From Oceanospirillaceae bacterium (GTDB lineage: Bacteria > Pseudomonadota > Gammaproteobacteria > Pseudomonadales > Oceanobacteraceae): a stretch of 64,000 nucleotides of DNA. How positions within the stretch are numbered: position 1 is the stretch's first letter; each line of letters begins with the position of its first letter. A program made the translations under genes and the position numbers. The stretch spans positions 69,526 to 133,525 of the forward strand of contig JACKOM010000008.1 in NCBI GenBank assembly GCA_024234265.1. The letters are read 5' to 3'. Of this stretch, positions 55,458-62,939 are shown piece after piece. A model generated the notes under the pieces. That model was not told where the DNA came from. It searched no databases and was given only the letters and a program-made list of their open reading frames with translations.

Positions 55458-56168
55458 ATGTCAGTGGTCGCTAAATCTGCACAATCCGAAATTAAATACA
55501 GTGGTCGTAAGGCATCCCGTGTCGGCAGCGAGCAACGTCGCCGGGCTATTCTGGAAGCTGCACTGCGTATTGTGGTGCGCGAAGGTGTACGTGGCATTCG
55601 TCACCGTAACGTCGCCAAAGAGGCGGATGTTCCCCTAGCGGCAACCACCTATTACTTCAAAGATATTCAGGAACTCATCGGCGATACTTTTATGCTTTAT
55701 GCGGAAAAAGCACAAAGTGTGGTGAATATTTTCGCGCGTAAAATGTATGAGCCCCTGGAAAATGCAGACGGTAAAAAACTGGCTGAATTAACCACTGGCC
55801 CTCGTCTGGTGAAAATCATTGCCGAGCAGCTCACCAGTTATGTAATGGATAAAGCCGTACGTGACCGTGAAATGTTAATTGCAGATCAGGCATTTCGTTA
55901 TGAGGCTGTGCTGAACGCGAGCTTGCGTGGTTTGGCCATGTCCCATGAAGCAGCGCTGGAGCAAAAACTGATTGAGTTTTTAAATCTGGTGCACTCTTCA
56001 CATCCAAAAGAAGATGCGCAGATTCTGATCAGCACCATCCGCCGCGCTGAATATGATGCATTGCTGAAAGCCCCGGAAGAAATTCAGCCTGAAGTGATTT
56101 TGCGTACATTAACCCGTCAGGTGTCGCTGATACTGAAAATCGATGTGGCTGAAGAAACTGCGGCCTGA
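55458..56168 (+). CDS. TetR-family transcription regulator
   Basis: 236 residues. HTH near 25-75 (RRRAILEAALRIVVREG, IRHRNVAKEADVPLAATTYYF). C-terminal ligand-binding domain is all helical. The ATTYYFKDI variant is typical of a subgroup in marine Gammaproteobacteria. The 23-residue basic N-terminal tail is longer than usual. ATG 55458, GGAAGG upstream. Ends at a terminator. Confidence 0.88.
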   Translation: MSVVAKSAQSEIKYSGRKASRVGSEQRRRAILEAALRIVVREGVRGIRHRNVAKEADVPLAATTYYFKDIQELIGDTFMLYAEKAQSVVNIFARKMYEPLENADGKKLAELTTGPRLVKIIAEQLTSYVMDKAVRDREMLIADQAFRYEAVLNASLRGLAMSHEAALEQKLIEFLNLVHSSHPKEDAQILISTIRRAEYDALLKAPEEIQPEVILRTLTRQVSLILKIDVAEETAA

Positions 56169-56185
56169 TTTTTTACATCACGAAT

Positions 56186-56213
56186 AAAAAAGGGAGCTTG
56201 GCTCCCTTTTTTT
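56186..56213. terminator. bidirectional terminator
   Basis: AAAAAAGGGAGC-TTG-GCTCCCTTTTTTT, shared by the convergent TetR gene and the small zinc-ribbon-like gene. Confidence 0.92.
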
Positions 56214-56232
56214 ATTGACTGAACTAAATGGC

Positions 56233-56490
56233 TTAGCGCGCCAGGAAGTAGCCCATCTGTTTCAGCACCTGCCCCAGCACATCAAATTCCAGCTCGCTGA
56301 AACGGCGGGTGTCTGCGCAATACTGGCAACTGATGGTTGGCAGCTTGCGTAAAAATCCTATGCGGTAATCCGTATCCAGACCGCAACTGTCACAGCTGAT
56401 CGGTACCTCTGTTTGTGCGCTGAGAATGGTGGCAATGCTGGCACCCGGGGTTTGTTCTGTGATATCGCTGGTGTGGCTGTGGGGTAACAT
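56233..56490 (-). CDS. small zinc-ribbon-like protein, 85 residues
   Basis: Two CxxC pairs (CDSC at about 33-36, CQYC at about 55-58) that would bind zinc as a ribbon. The rest is a short helix ending VLKQMGYFLAR. No family recognised. Confidence 0.65.
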   Translation of the reverse strand: MLPHSHTSDITEQTPGASIATILSAQTEVPISCDSCGLDTDYRIGFLRKLPTISCQYCADTRRFSELEFDVLGQVLKQMGYFLAR

Positions 56491-56690
56491 ACACAGCTCC
56501 TTTGGATGCTGGAAATGGGCTTATTTTACAGGCTCTTGGCGCACAATCTAGTACAAATGTTCTTGAAAAAATCTATTCGCACTAAGTTTGTCTGAGGCAC
56601 TTTTTGTGCCTAACGCTAACTGGTTGATTCCTAAGACAATGCCCGGATGGCTTTGGTTTTATGCGCACTGAAAATAGGCGGAATTGGTCG
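56491..56690. other. 200-base intergenic region
   Basis: Separates the zinc-ribbon gene from the end of the FAD oxidoreductase gene. I found no gene or strong hairpin in it; the small gene's promoter should lie here. Confidence 0.3.
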
Positions 56691-57782
56691 TCATAGCTGT
56701 AAAAGGGTGCGCTCAGCGAGGGCCGCAATTGCGAGGCAGGAGGTTAACCCCGGGGATTCAATCCCCAACAAATGCAGGCTTTTGGCGTGGCGGATCAGGG
56801 TGAAATCGGCAAACTTATCCCGTGGCCCCTGCAATTTCGGGCGGATACCACTGTAATCCGGCACCAGCCGGGATGGGTCCAGGTTCGGGTAATAACGGCG
56901 GATCGCCTCTGCAAACAGGGGCTGAAGTTCTGCATCCACCCGGTAATCCAGCTGCTGGGTGTAATGGGTATCTGGTCCGAAACGCAGCTGGTTATCTAAG
57001 TTGAGGGTGGCATGAATCCCAAGGCCTGCTTGTTGGGGCATAGGGTAAATCAGATGGCGGAAAGGGCTTTTACCCTGCAAGCTGAAATAACGCCCCTGGC
57101 ACCACCAGGTATGGGGGCTGGCGTGGCCGCTGCTGGCGAGCAGCTGGCTGCTGTGTAAGCCGCCGGCATTGATCAGATATTCGCAGTTTAATTGCCCTGT
57201 ATCCCCTTGCCCGCTGAACTGCAGGCAATATCCGCCCCCTTTACGCGGGCTGATGCCTGTGATGCGCGTATGGCATACCAAGGTTGCCCCTTTTTGCTGC
57301 GCATCATGTAAAAGTTGCTGTAACAGGGCGTGGCTGTCGATGATGCCCGTGGAGGGGGATAACACGCCTGCGCAAGCGTTCAGCTCAGGTTCCAGGTTGC
57401 TCAGTTCGCTTTGACTGAGGTGCTGTAAATCCAGCACCCCATTTTCTTCTGCCTGTTGTGCAAGCTGACGGAGCTTGAGGGTTTCGTTTGGCGTGCTTGC
57501 AACGAGTAACTTGCCCGTATCGCGGTATGTGATGCCCTGCTGGCGGCAATATTCACGCAGCAGGTGTTTGCCCTCTACACATAAACGGGCCTTGAGGCTG
57601 CCGGATGGATAATAAATCCCCGCGTGAATCACTTCGCTATTGCGTGAGGAGGTTTCAGTGCCGGGTTGTGCATGTTGCTCCAGAATCAGCATGTCCGGGA
57701 AATGGCGTACCAGCTGGCGTGCCACGGCAAGGCCAATCACACCGGCGCCAATCACCACACATTGCACATCAAAGTCAGCCAC
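56691..57782 (-). CDS. FAD-dependent oxidoreductase (LhgO / DAO family)
   Basis: 363 residues. FAD loop GAGVIGLAVARQL (12-24), then EQHAQPGTETSSRNSEVIHAGIYY, a hallmark of LhgO-type L-2-hydroxyglutarate dehydrogenases, and GIRPKLQGPRDKFADF. It probably oxidises a 2-hydroxy acid and passes electrons to quinone; D-amino-acid or glycerol-phosphate oxidase relatives cannot be excluded. Divergent from the DUF2788 gene. Confidence 0.87.
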   Translation of the reverse strand: MADFDVQCVVIGAGVIGLAVARQLVRHFPDMLILEQHAQPGTETSSRNSEVIHAGIYYPSGSLKARLCVEGKHLLREYCRQQGITYRDTGKLLVASTPNETLKLRQLAQQAEENGVLDLQHLSQSELSNLEPELNACAGVLSPSTGIIDSHALLQQLLHDAQQKGATLVCHTRITGISPRKGGGYCLQFSGQGDTGQLNCEYLINAGGLHSSQLLASSGHASPHTWWCQGRYFSLQGKSPFRHLIYPMPQQAGLGIHATLNLDNQLRFGPDTHYTQQLDYRVDAELQPLFAEAIRRYYPNLDPSRLVPDYSGIRPKLQGPRDKFADFTLIRHAKSLHLLGIESPGLTSCLAIAALAERTLLQL

Positions 57783-57863
57783 TTTGCCCTCCGGGTTTCT
57801 TATGCAGGTTCACGGTGCAAACAGAATAGGGGGGAGTATAATGCCGCAAACGGAGGATACGAC

Positions 57864-58064
57864 ATGTCATTTGAGCAGTTTGAAGATGTAGGGTTTTATT
57901 TTGGCTTGGCCCTGTTAATTGGTTTTATGGCTTTTATCATCTGGGATCTGGCCAAAAAATCCCAGGCGGGCAAAATCGGTTACATTGCGCTATTTTGTGG
58001 TCTCGGCATTGGCATGCTGGGCTTTATTATCAAGGGGATTTTAACCCTGACCATGGGCATCTGA
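57864..58064 (+). CDS. DUF2788 small membrane protein
   Basis: 66 residues, two membrane helices (about 10-30 and 38-60). Matches DUF2788, small inner-membrane proteins of unknown role. GGAGG lies 8 bp before ATG 57864. Confidence 0.82.
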   Translation: MSFEQFEDVGFYFGLALLIGFMAFIIWDLAKKSQAGKIGYIALFCGLGIGMLGFIIKGILTLTMGI

Positions 58065-58136
58065 ACCCACCTGCTAGACTGTCAGGATGGCAGGTTAAGG
58101 GCCAGCGCAAGCTGGCCGGCAAAGAAGGAGAGCCGT

Positions 58137-58388
58137 ATGAGTGAGAACCTGAAAAAATCACTGCAGCAACTGCATCAGACCCTCGCACAAACACAGGATG
58201 TGGATTCTGAAACCCTGAATTTACTGAATCAGGTGGCACAGGATATTCAGCGGGTTGCTGAAGGTGAGCGCCCTGCCAATCTGGTTGAACAGGTTGAACT
58301 GCAAACCGTGAAATTTGAAGGCCAGTATCCGCAGGTTTCGGCTGTGCTGCGTGATGTTCTCGACGCCCTGGCGAAAATGGGAATCTGA
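58137..58388 (+). CDS. DUF4404 small helical protein
   Basis: 83 residues, two long helices: LKKSLQQLHQTLAQTQ and a C-terminal VLRDVLDALAKMGI. Matches DUF4404, unknown function. AAGGAGA upstream. Followed by the CBS gene with a 1-bp gap, so an operon with it and the hydrolase is likely. Confidence 0.82.
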   Translation: MSENLKKSLQQLHQTLAQTQDVDSETLNLLNQVAQDIQRVAEGERPANLVEQVELQTVKFEGQYPQVSAVLRDVLDALAKMGI

Positions 58389-58389
58389 C

Positions 58390-58824
58390 ATGAAAAGAAT
58401 GCCACGCATTAAAGATGTTATGAGCGCTTTTCCTTTTTATATTCAGGCTTCTGCGAGCATGGATGAAGCCCGGCAGATGATGACTGAACATAATGTCGGT
58501 CATTTGCCTGTCATGGATAACGACAAACTTATCAGTGTGATCAGCCTGAAAGAAATCGAACGGGTGCGTTTGCCTGGCCACCGTCACACAGATTTTGACT
58601 CCCTTACGGTGGGGGATTTATGCCCCGTCAATGTTTATATCACCGATCTGAATGTTTCCCTGATTGAAGTGCTGGAAGAAATGGCCGCACAACACCTTGA
58701 TTGTGCGCTGGTCACCCGTCACGACAAACTGGCGGGTATTTTTACTGCCTCAGGTGCATGCCGTGCCTATGCGGAACATTTAAAAGAAGAATTTTTCCCG
58801 TCCGGGGGCGACTCCGTTGCATGA
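58390..58824 (+). CDS. CBS-domain protein
   Basis: 144 residues, two CBS repeats: residues 8-60 (VMSAFPFYIQASASMDEARQ, GHLPVMD) and 75-125 (LCPVNVYITDLN, CALVTRHDKLAG). CBS pairs bind adenine nucleotides and regulate partners. Overlaps the hydrolase start at 58817. Confidence 0.87.
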   Translation: MKRMPRIKDVMSAFPFYIQASASMDEARQMMTEHNVGHLPVMDNDKLISVISLKEIERVRLPGHRHTDFDSLTVGDLCPVNVYITDLNVSLIEVLEEMAAQHLDCALVTRHDKLAGIFTASGACRAYAEHLKEEFFPSGGDSVA

Positions 58825-59557
58825 CGTGCGCCTGGGGCCATTAAGCGCCCGGGTCAGCCATTGGCCATTACGGATTAATTTACCTTCCCTGGTTTTATTG
58901 CACGGTGCCGGTTTTACGGCCGGTTTCTGGCAGCCCCAATGGGTATTACAAAACCGCCTTAATTTAATTTGTCTGAATTTACCTGGCCGCTGTGGTGCGG
59001 ATAATGCTGAGCCACACGTGCAGGATTATCTGCAATTAATTGAAGCGGCCTTGCAGGAAATTCCTGCTTATTTTGTGATGGGGCACAGCCTGGGGGGCGG
59101 CCTTGCACTGGGCCATTGTCTGGCAGCTGCCCATCAGGTGCAGGGTTTAATCATGGTGAATTCCGGTGCTCGCTTAAAAGTAGCGCCGGCAGTCACCGCC
59201 ATGTTGCAGGGGGCAACGCAAAATCCCCTTGGGCAAATGTTAAGTGCTGGCAGCACTTTACCCGTGCAGGATATCGCACATATTTCTGCGGCAGCGGGCT
59301 CAGTGCAAAATGCACTGGCAGATTTCGCGGTATGCAATGAAATTGATTTTATGCCGCAATTACCATCCCTTAAATTGCCGGTGTTGATTGTCGGCTGCGA
59401 TAACGACCCTCTCACGCCTTTCAAATACAGCCAATTTATGGCGGATAACATAAGTACATCACGTTTATTGCTTGTTGAAGGGGGCGGGCATTTGTTACCT
59501 TGGGCGCGCCCTGAGCAACTCAACCAGGCCGTGCTGGATTTTATTTTCCCCGCCTGA
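58817..59557 (+). CDS. alpha/beta hydrolase
   Basis: 246 residues: oxyanion LLHGAGF (28-34), nucleophile GHSLGG (93-98), Asp in VGCDNDPLTP, His in VEGGGHLLPW. Esterase, lipase or C-C hydrolase; the substrate is unknown. The start is TTG 58817 or GTG 58826; the former overlaps the CBS gene by 8 bp with GGGGGC upstream. Confidence 0.83.
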   Translation: MHDVRLGPLSARVSHWPLRINLPSLVLLHGAGFTAGFWQPQWVLQNRLNLICLNLPGRCGADNAEPHVQDYLQLIEAALQEIPAYFVMGHSLGGGLALGHCLAAAHQVQGLIMVNSGARLKVAPAVTAMLQGATQNPLGQMLSAGSTLPVQDIAHISAAAGSVQNALADFAVCNEIDFMPQLPSLKLPVLIVGCDNDPLTPFKYSQFMADNISTSRLLLVEGGGHLLPWARPEQLNQAVLDFIFPA

Positions 59558-59577
59558 GCATCCGCATTGATTATCCG

Positions 59578-60243
59578 ATGGACCCTGTTATGAGCATTCA
59601 TTTGCTGTTACTGATTTTGAATCTGTCACTGGTGGCGGTTTTTACCACCCTGCTGGTATTAAAACGTTTACGCTCTGTGGTGTATTTTGCCCTGGTCGCT
59701 TTGTTGGTTGTGTTTGATTTTGCGGCCCTCGGTTACAGTCAGATTTATTTGTTACATAAAACCGAAGAAGACGCCTACCTGCAGAAATTAAAAGATATGC
59801 AGCAAACCATTGATCAGCGCATGACGTTTTATAAATCCCTGAGTGAAATTCAGCTGCAGCTGACATTGGCGGCCATGGCTAAAAGCCAGGATGATAACGA
59901 GCAGAGCATTCGCCAGAAAATTGTATGGCGTGATCAGATCACCTCACGTATGCAGCAGACAGGTTTCAGCGATAGTCTGATTCAGCAGGTGAATACGGAC
60001 ATTAACGGCAGTGTGCATCGCTATTTAATGGAAAACCTCAGTAATACCACCCTCGAACATATCGGGCACCGTAGTTTCTCCGAATTTGTACGGCGCAAGC
60101 CCCGTGATGAATGGACCGACAGCAGTTTTATTGCCGAGCTGGATGTTTACCTGAAAGATAATCACCTCAGTGACGAAACCCTCGCATTTCAGCTAAAGCG
60201 TTTACGGGTGTTTGATGAAAACGGTGTGTTAATCGAAGAATAA
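59578..60243 (+). CDS. hypothetical membrane protein, 221 residues
   Basis: Two membrane helices at the N-terminus (about 6-25, 34-55) then a long helical, likely periplasmic or cytosolic coiled segment (KTEEDAYLQKLKDMQQT, QLQLTLAAM). No family recognised. Start at 59578 or 59590. It is followed immediately by a large hairpin. Confidence 0.65.
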   Translation: MDPVMSIHLLLLILNLSLVAVFTTLLVLKRLRSVVYFALVALLVVFDFAALGYSQIYLLHKTEEDAYLQKLKDMQQTIDQRMTFYKSLSEIQLQLTLAAMAKSQDDNEQSIRQKIVWRDQITSRMQQTGFSDSLIQQVNTDINGSVHRYLMENLSNTTLEHIGHRSFSEFVRRKPRDEWTDSSFIAELDVYLKDNHLSDETLAFQLKRLRVFDENGVLIEE

Positions 60244-60247
60244 AAAA

Positions 60248-60329
60248 CCGCAACCCGGCAGGATCACATCCATCCAGCAAGCTGGTGGCCCCTGATGTGA
60301 TCCCGGCGTGGAGAGCGTCCGGGTTGCGG
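60248..60329 (+). repeat. 82-nt three-tier hairpin (REP-like or structured RNA)
   Basis: Nested perfect stems: CCGCAACCCGG (60248-60258) with CCGGGTTGCGG (60319-60329); GGATCACATC (60261-60270) with GATGTGATCC (60294-60303); CCAGC (60274-60278) with GCTGG (60281-60285). It starts 4 bp after a stop codon. No long T run, so it is either a transcript-stabilising or terminator-like stem, or an extragenic palindromic repeat. Confidence 0.55.
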
Positions 60330-60575
60330 GCAAGTATGCTACTCGCTTACGTTTTACTCATCGCACGATGCGTGCCATAAAATTTCGCTTATTTCCGCAG
60401 TAAATACGTATTATTTGCCGCAATTCAGTGCGCTGCCCCTGTTTTTTGTCCAAAGCTGTGCGTTTAAAAGCCTTCATTTATTTGTCACTGCTCTTTCATC
60501 ATCGGCGATTAGCCTGCTTTGGCGATCTGGAATATTGCTTGCAATTGCAACCACCGGTGCCGGGAGAAAAGGGTC
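60330..60575. other. intergenic region before GAF-Fis gene
   Basis: About 245 bases with no gene. Promoter for the downstream regulator is expected; GGGAGAAAAGGG is its ribosome-site region. Confidence 0.35.
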
Positions 60576-61277
60576 ATGAATCAAATGCAAACAGGGACAA
60601 CATCCCTTGTTGTATCAGGGGAGGCCTTAGGTTTATTAACCGAGGCATTGGAAAGCCGCAGTTTTGGCGGTGGAACCATTAAAGCGCTGAGTGAGTTGTT
60701 ATTGCGTTCAGAGGCGGTGCGCAGCGTGCATCTTTATCAGGCCCAGCGGCAGGAACAACAGCTGGTTTTAGGCCTGACCCATCACGCGGGTGATATGACA
60801 ACCGCTGCCGGTGAACAATATGAGCGGGCGCTGGATTTAAGTTATCGCCGCCAGCAGGCGATACATTTCAGTGTGGAGCAGGGCATCAGCCCGCTGGAGC
60901 ATCGTCTGGATTCCATGCGCGAACCCGCTCTGAAAGTGGCCAGCCATTTATTTTTACCCCTGCGGGTTAACCATACGGTGATCGGTATGCTGGTGCTGGC
61001 CCTGCGTCACGGGCAGGCTGCCCACGTTAATGTGCCATGGGTGAAATTATTAGCCTCGGTGCTGGCGCAATGTATTTCCACCTGCCTGATTCCGAATTTT
61101 ATTACCCTGTATGCACGCCCCTATCAGCGTGTCGACAGCGATGAGTTTTCCCATATCGAAACCGTGCTGGAACAGTGTAATGGTAATAAAACCATGGCAG
61201 CGAAAGTGCTGGGCATGACACCCCGCCAATTACGTTATCGTCTGGAGAAACGCGCCCTGGAAACGGCAGACTGCTGA
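60576..61277 (+). CDS. GAF-Fis regulator without AAA domain
   Basis: 233 residues: GAF-like sensor (about 20-175, LFLPLRVNHTVIGMLVLAL) joined directly to a Fis-type HTH (about 195-233, HIETVLEQCNGNKTMAAKVLGMTPRQL). This is a NifA-like architecture lacking the central sigma-54 ATPase, so it cannot activate sigma-54 promoters itself. Target unknown. Confidence 0.78.
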   Translation: MNQMQTGTTSLVVSGEALGLLTEALESRSFGGGTIKALSELLLRSEAVRSVHLYQAQRQEQQLVLGLTHHAGDMTTAAGEQYERALDLSYRRQQAIHFSVEQGISPLEHRLDSMREPALKVASHLFLPLRVNHTVIGMLVLALRHGQAAHVNVPWVKLLASVLAQCISTCLIPNFITLYARPYQRVDSDEFSHIETVLEQCNGNKTMAAKVLGMTPRQLRYRLEKRALETADC

Positions 61278-61362
61278 GGGCTCTGTCGCGGTATTGCCAT
61301 AAAAATGTTGTCTGTTTGTCATCTGCGGCCGCTAGCGTGGTGTTTTTTTGCGGCAGATGATT

Positions 61363-62517
61363 ATGCGTATCGCGGTTATCACAGAAACATTCGAACCTGA
61401 TATCAATGGGGTTGCGCGTAGTCTGCGTATGACACTGGCTGGCCTGCTGAAGATGGGCTGGCAGATTGATTTGCATTGTCTGCAGGGTAGTGGTGAGGCA
61501 TTCGCTGCGCAATTTGCGGGGGTGCGTTTAATTCCCCACCGGGGTTTTGCCCTACCGTTTTATCAGGATGTGCGCCTTGGTTTTACCCGCCCGGGTTATT
61601 GGGGGCGCCAGTGGCGTGAACAGCCGGTTGATCTTGTTTATGTGATTACCGAAGGCCCGCTGGGCTTCAGTGCGATACGCGCCGCGCGGCGTATGAATTT
61701 ACCCGTGATCAGTGCCTTCCATACCAATTTCCACGCCTATTCCCGTTATTACCGCATGGGCTTTATTCAGCATTTATTAGTGCGTTATCTGCGCATTTTG
61801 CATCGTTATGCAGATTTAACCCTGGTGCCCAGCGATGCCCAGCAAAATCAATTAAAAGAAATGGGGTTTGAACATCTTGAGGTATTGCGCCACGGGGTGG
61901 ATACCCAGGTTTTTAATCCGCAATTTCGTGATAACACATTGCGTGAACAATGGGGCGTTCATGCAAATGAACCCGTCATGTTATATGTCGGGCGCATCGC
62001 CAGTGAAAAAAATATTGAATGTGTTTTGGCGGCCTATCAGCATGCCCGTAAAACCTTGCCGGCATTACGTTGTGTGGTGGTGGGGGATGGCCCGCAGCGC
62101 AGCAGCCTCGGTAAAGAAAATCCTGATGTCATTTTTACCGGTGCTTTACAGGGGCAGGAATTATCACGGCATTTTGCCAGTGCGGATATGTTTGTATTTG
62201 CCAGTGAAACGGAAACTTTTGGTCTGGTCACCCTCGAAGCCATGGCCAGTGGCCTGGCAATTTACAGTTATGATCTGGCGGCAGCCGGTTTATTTGTTAC
62301 CCCTGCCAATGGTGAATTAATTGAACCCGGCAATGCTGCTGTATTTGTCGAAAAATTCGCAGCCTTTGCCGCACGCGAAGATATACAACAATTGGGCCTG
62401 CAGGCCCGCGAATGCGCAGTGGGGCAAAGCTGGCATGCGCAGATTCTGCGTTTAGCTTCGTTGTGTGTGCAGGTGGTTAATCAGCCAGAGGCGGATGCGC
62501 AAGCGCTTACCCACTGA
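61363..62517 (+). CDS. GT4 glycosyltransferase (paralogue)
   Basis: 384 residues, GT-B fold, same subfamily as the enzyme at 50085-51260: ITETFEPDINGVARSL, EGPLGFSAIRAARRMN, FHTNFHAYSRYYR, YVGRIASEKN and SETETFGLVTLEAMASGL. Probably transfers a hexose to a lipid. Start ATG 61363 (61357 also possible). Confidence 0.9.
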   Translation: MRIAVITETFEPDINGVARSLRMTLAGLLKMGWQIDLHCLQGSGEAFAAQFAGVRLIPHRGFALPFYQDVRLGFTRPGYWGRQWREQPVDLVYVITEGPLGFSAIRAARRMNLPVISAFHTNFHAYSRYYRMGFIQHLLVRYLRILHRYADLTLVPSDAQQNQLKEMGFEHLEVLRHGVDTQVFNPQFRDNTLREQWGVHANEPVMLYVGRIASEKNIECVLAAYQHARKTLPALRCVVVGDGPQRSSLGKENPDVIFTGALQGQELSRHFASADMFVFASETETFGLVTLEAMASGLAIYSYDLAAAGLFVTPANGELIEPGNAAVFVEKFAAFAAREDIQQLGLQARECAVGQSWHAQILRLASLCVQVVNQPEADAQALTH

Positions 62518-62603
62518 TTCTTAAAGGTTTTTCTGTGCGCTGTGTGCACTAATTGGTATCTAAATTGCTTTTTATGGTGCAGAACCTAATAACGGAGCAC
62601 TTT

Positions 62604-62885
62604 ATGATTCCAAACCTGAGCAAAGAGATGATCGACATCATGCAGCAATTACGCAAACGTATGCGTGCTGAATTTGGTGTGGATTTACGCCTCAGCCAGA
62701 CAGATATTGTCGAGCAATTGCAGGTTATGGCCCTGAAAAGCCGCGATACCAAAACCCGCCATCTTTTTGCCGAACTCGATCGCCACATGGGTGGCATAGC
62801 CCCCGTAGTAGAAATTAAACCAGTGCAGATTCCTGCTGCGCCGCAAAAACCAGTGCGCATCTATCGGGGGCATGCAGTGGCATAA
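62604..62885 (+). CDS. hypothetical protein, 93 residues
   Basis: Helical N-terminal part (MIDIMQQLRKRMRAEFGV) and a proline-rich basic tail. No family recognised. GGAG lies 8 bp before ATG 62604. Confidence 0.7.
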   Translation: MIPNLSKEMIDIMQQLRKRMRAEFGVDLRLSQTDIVEQLQVMALKSRDTKTRHLFAELDRHMGGIAPVVEIKPVQIPAAPQKPVRIYRGHAVA

Positions 62886-62939
62886 TGCACGGAGCTGGTG
62901 CGTACAGGCATAAATTGCCGGCGCGGCTATGCTCTATGC

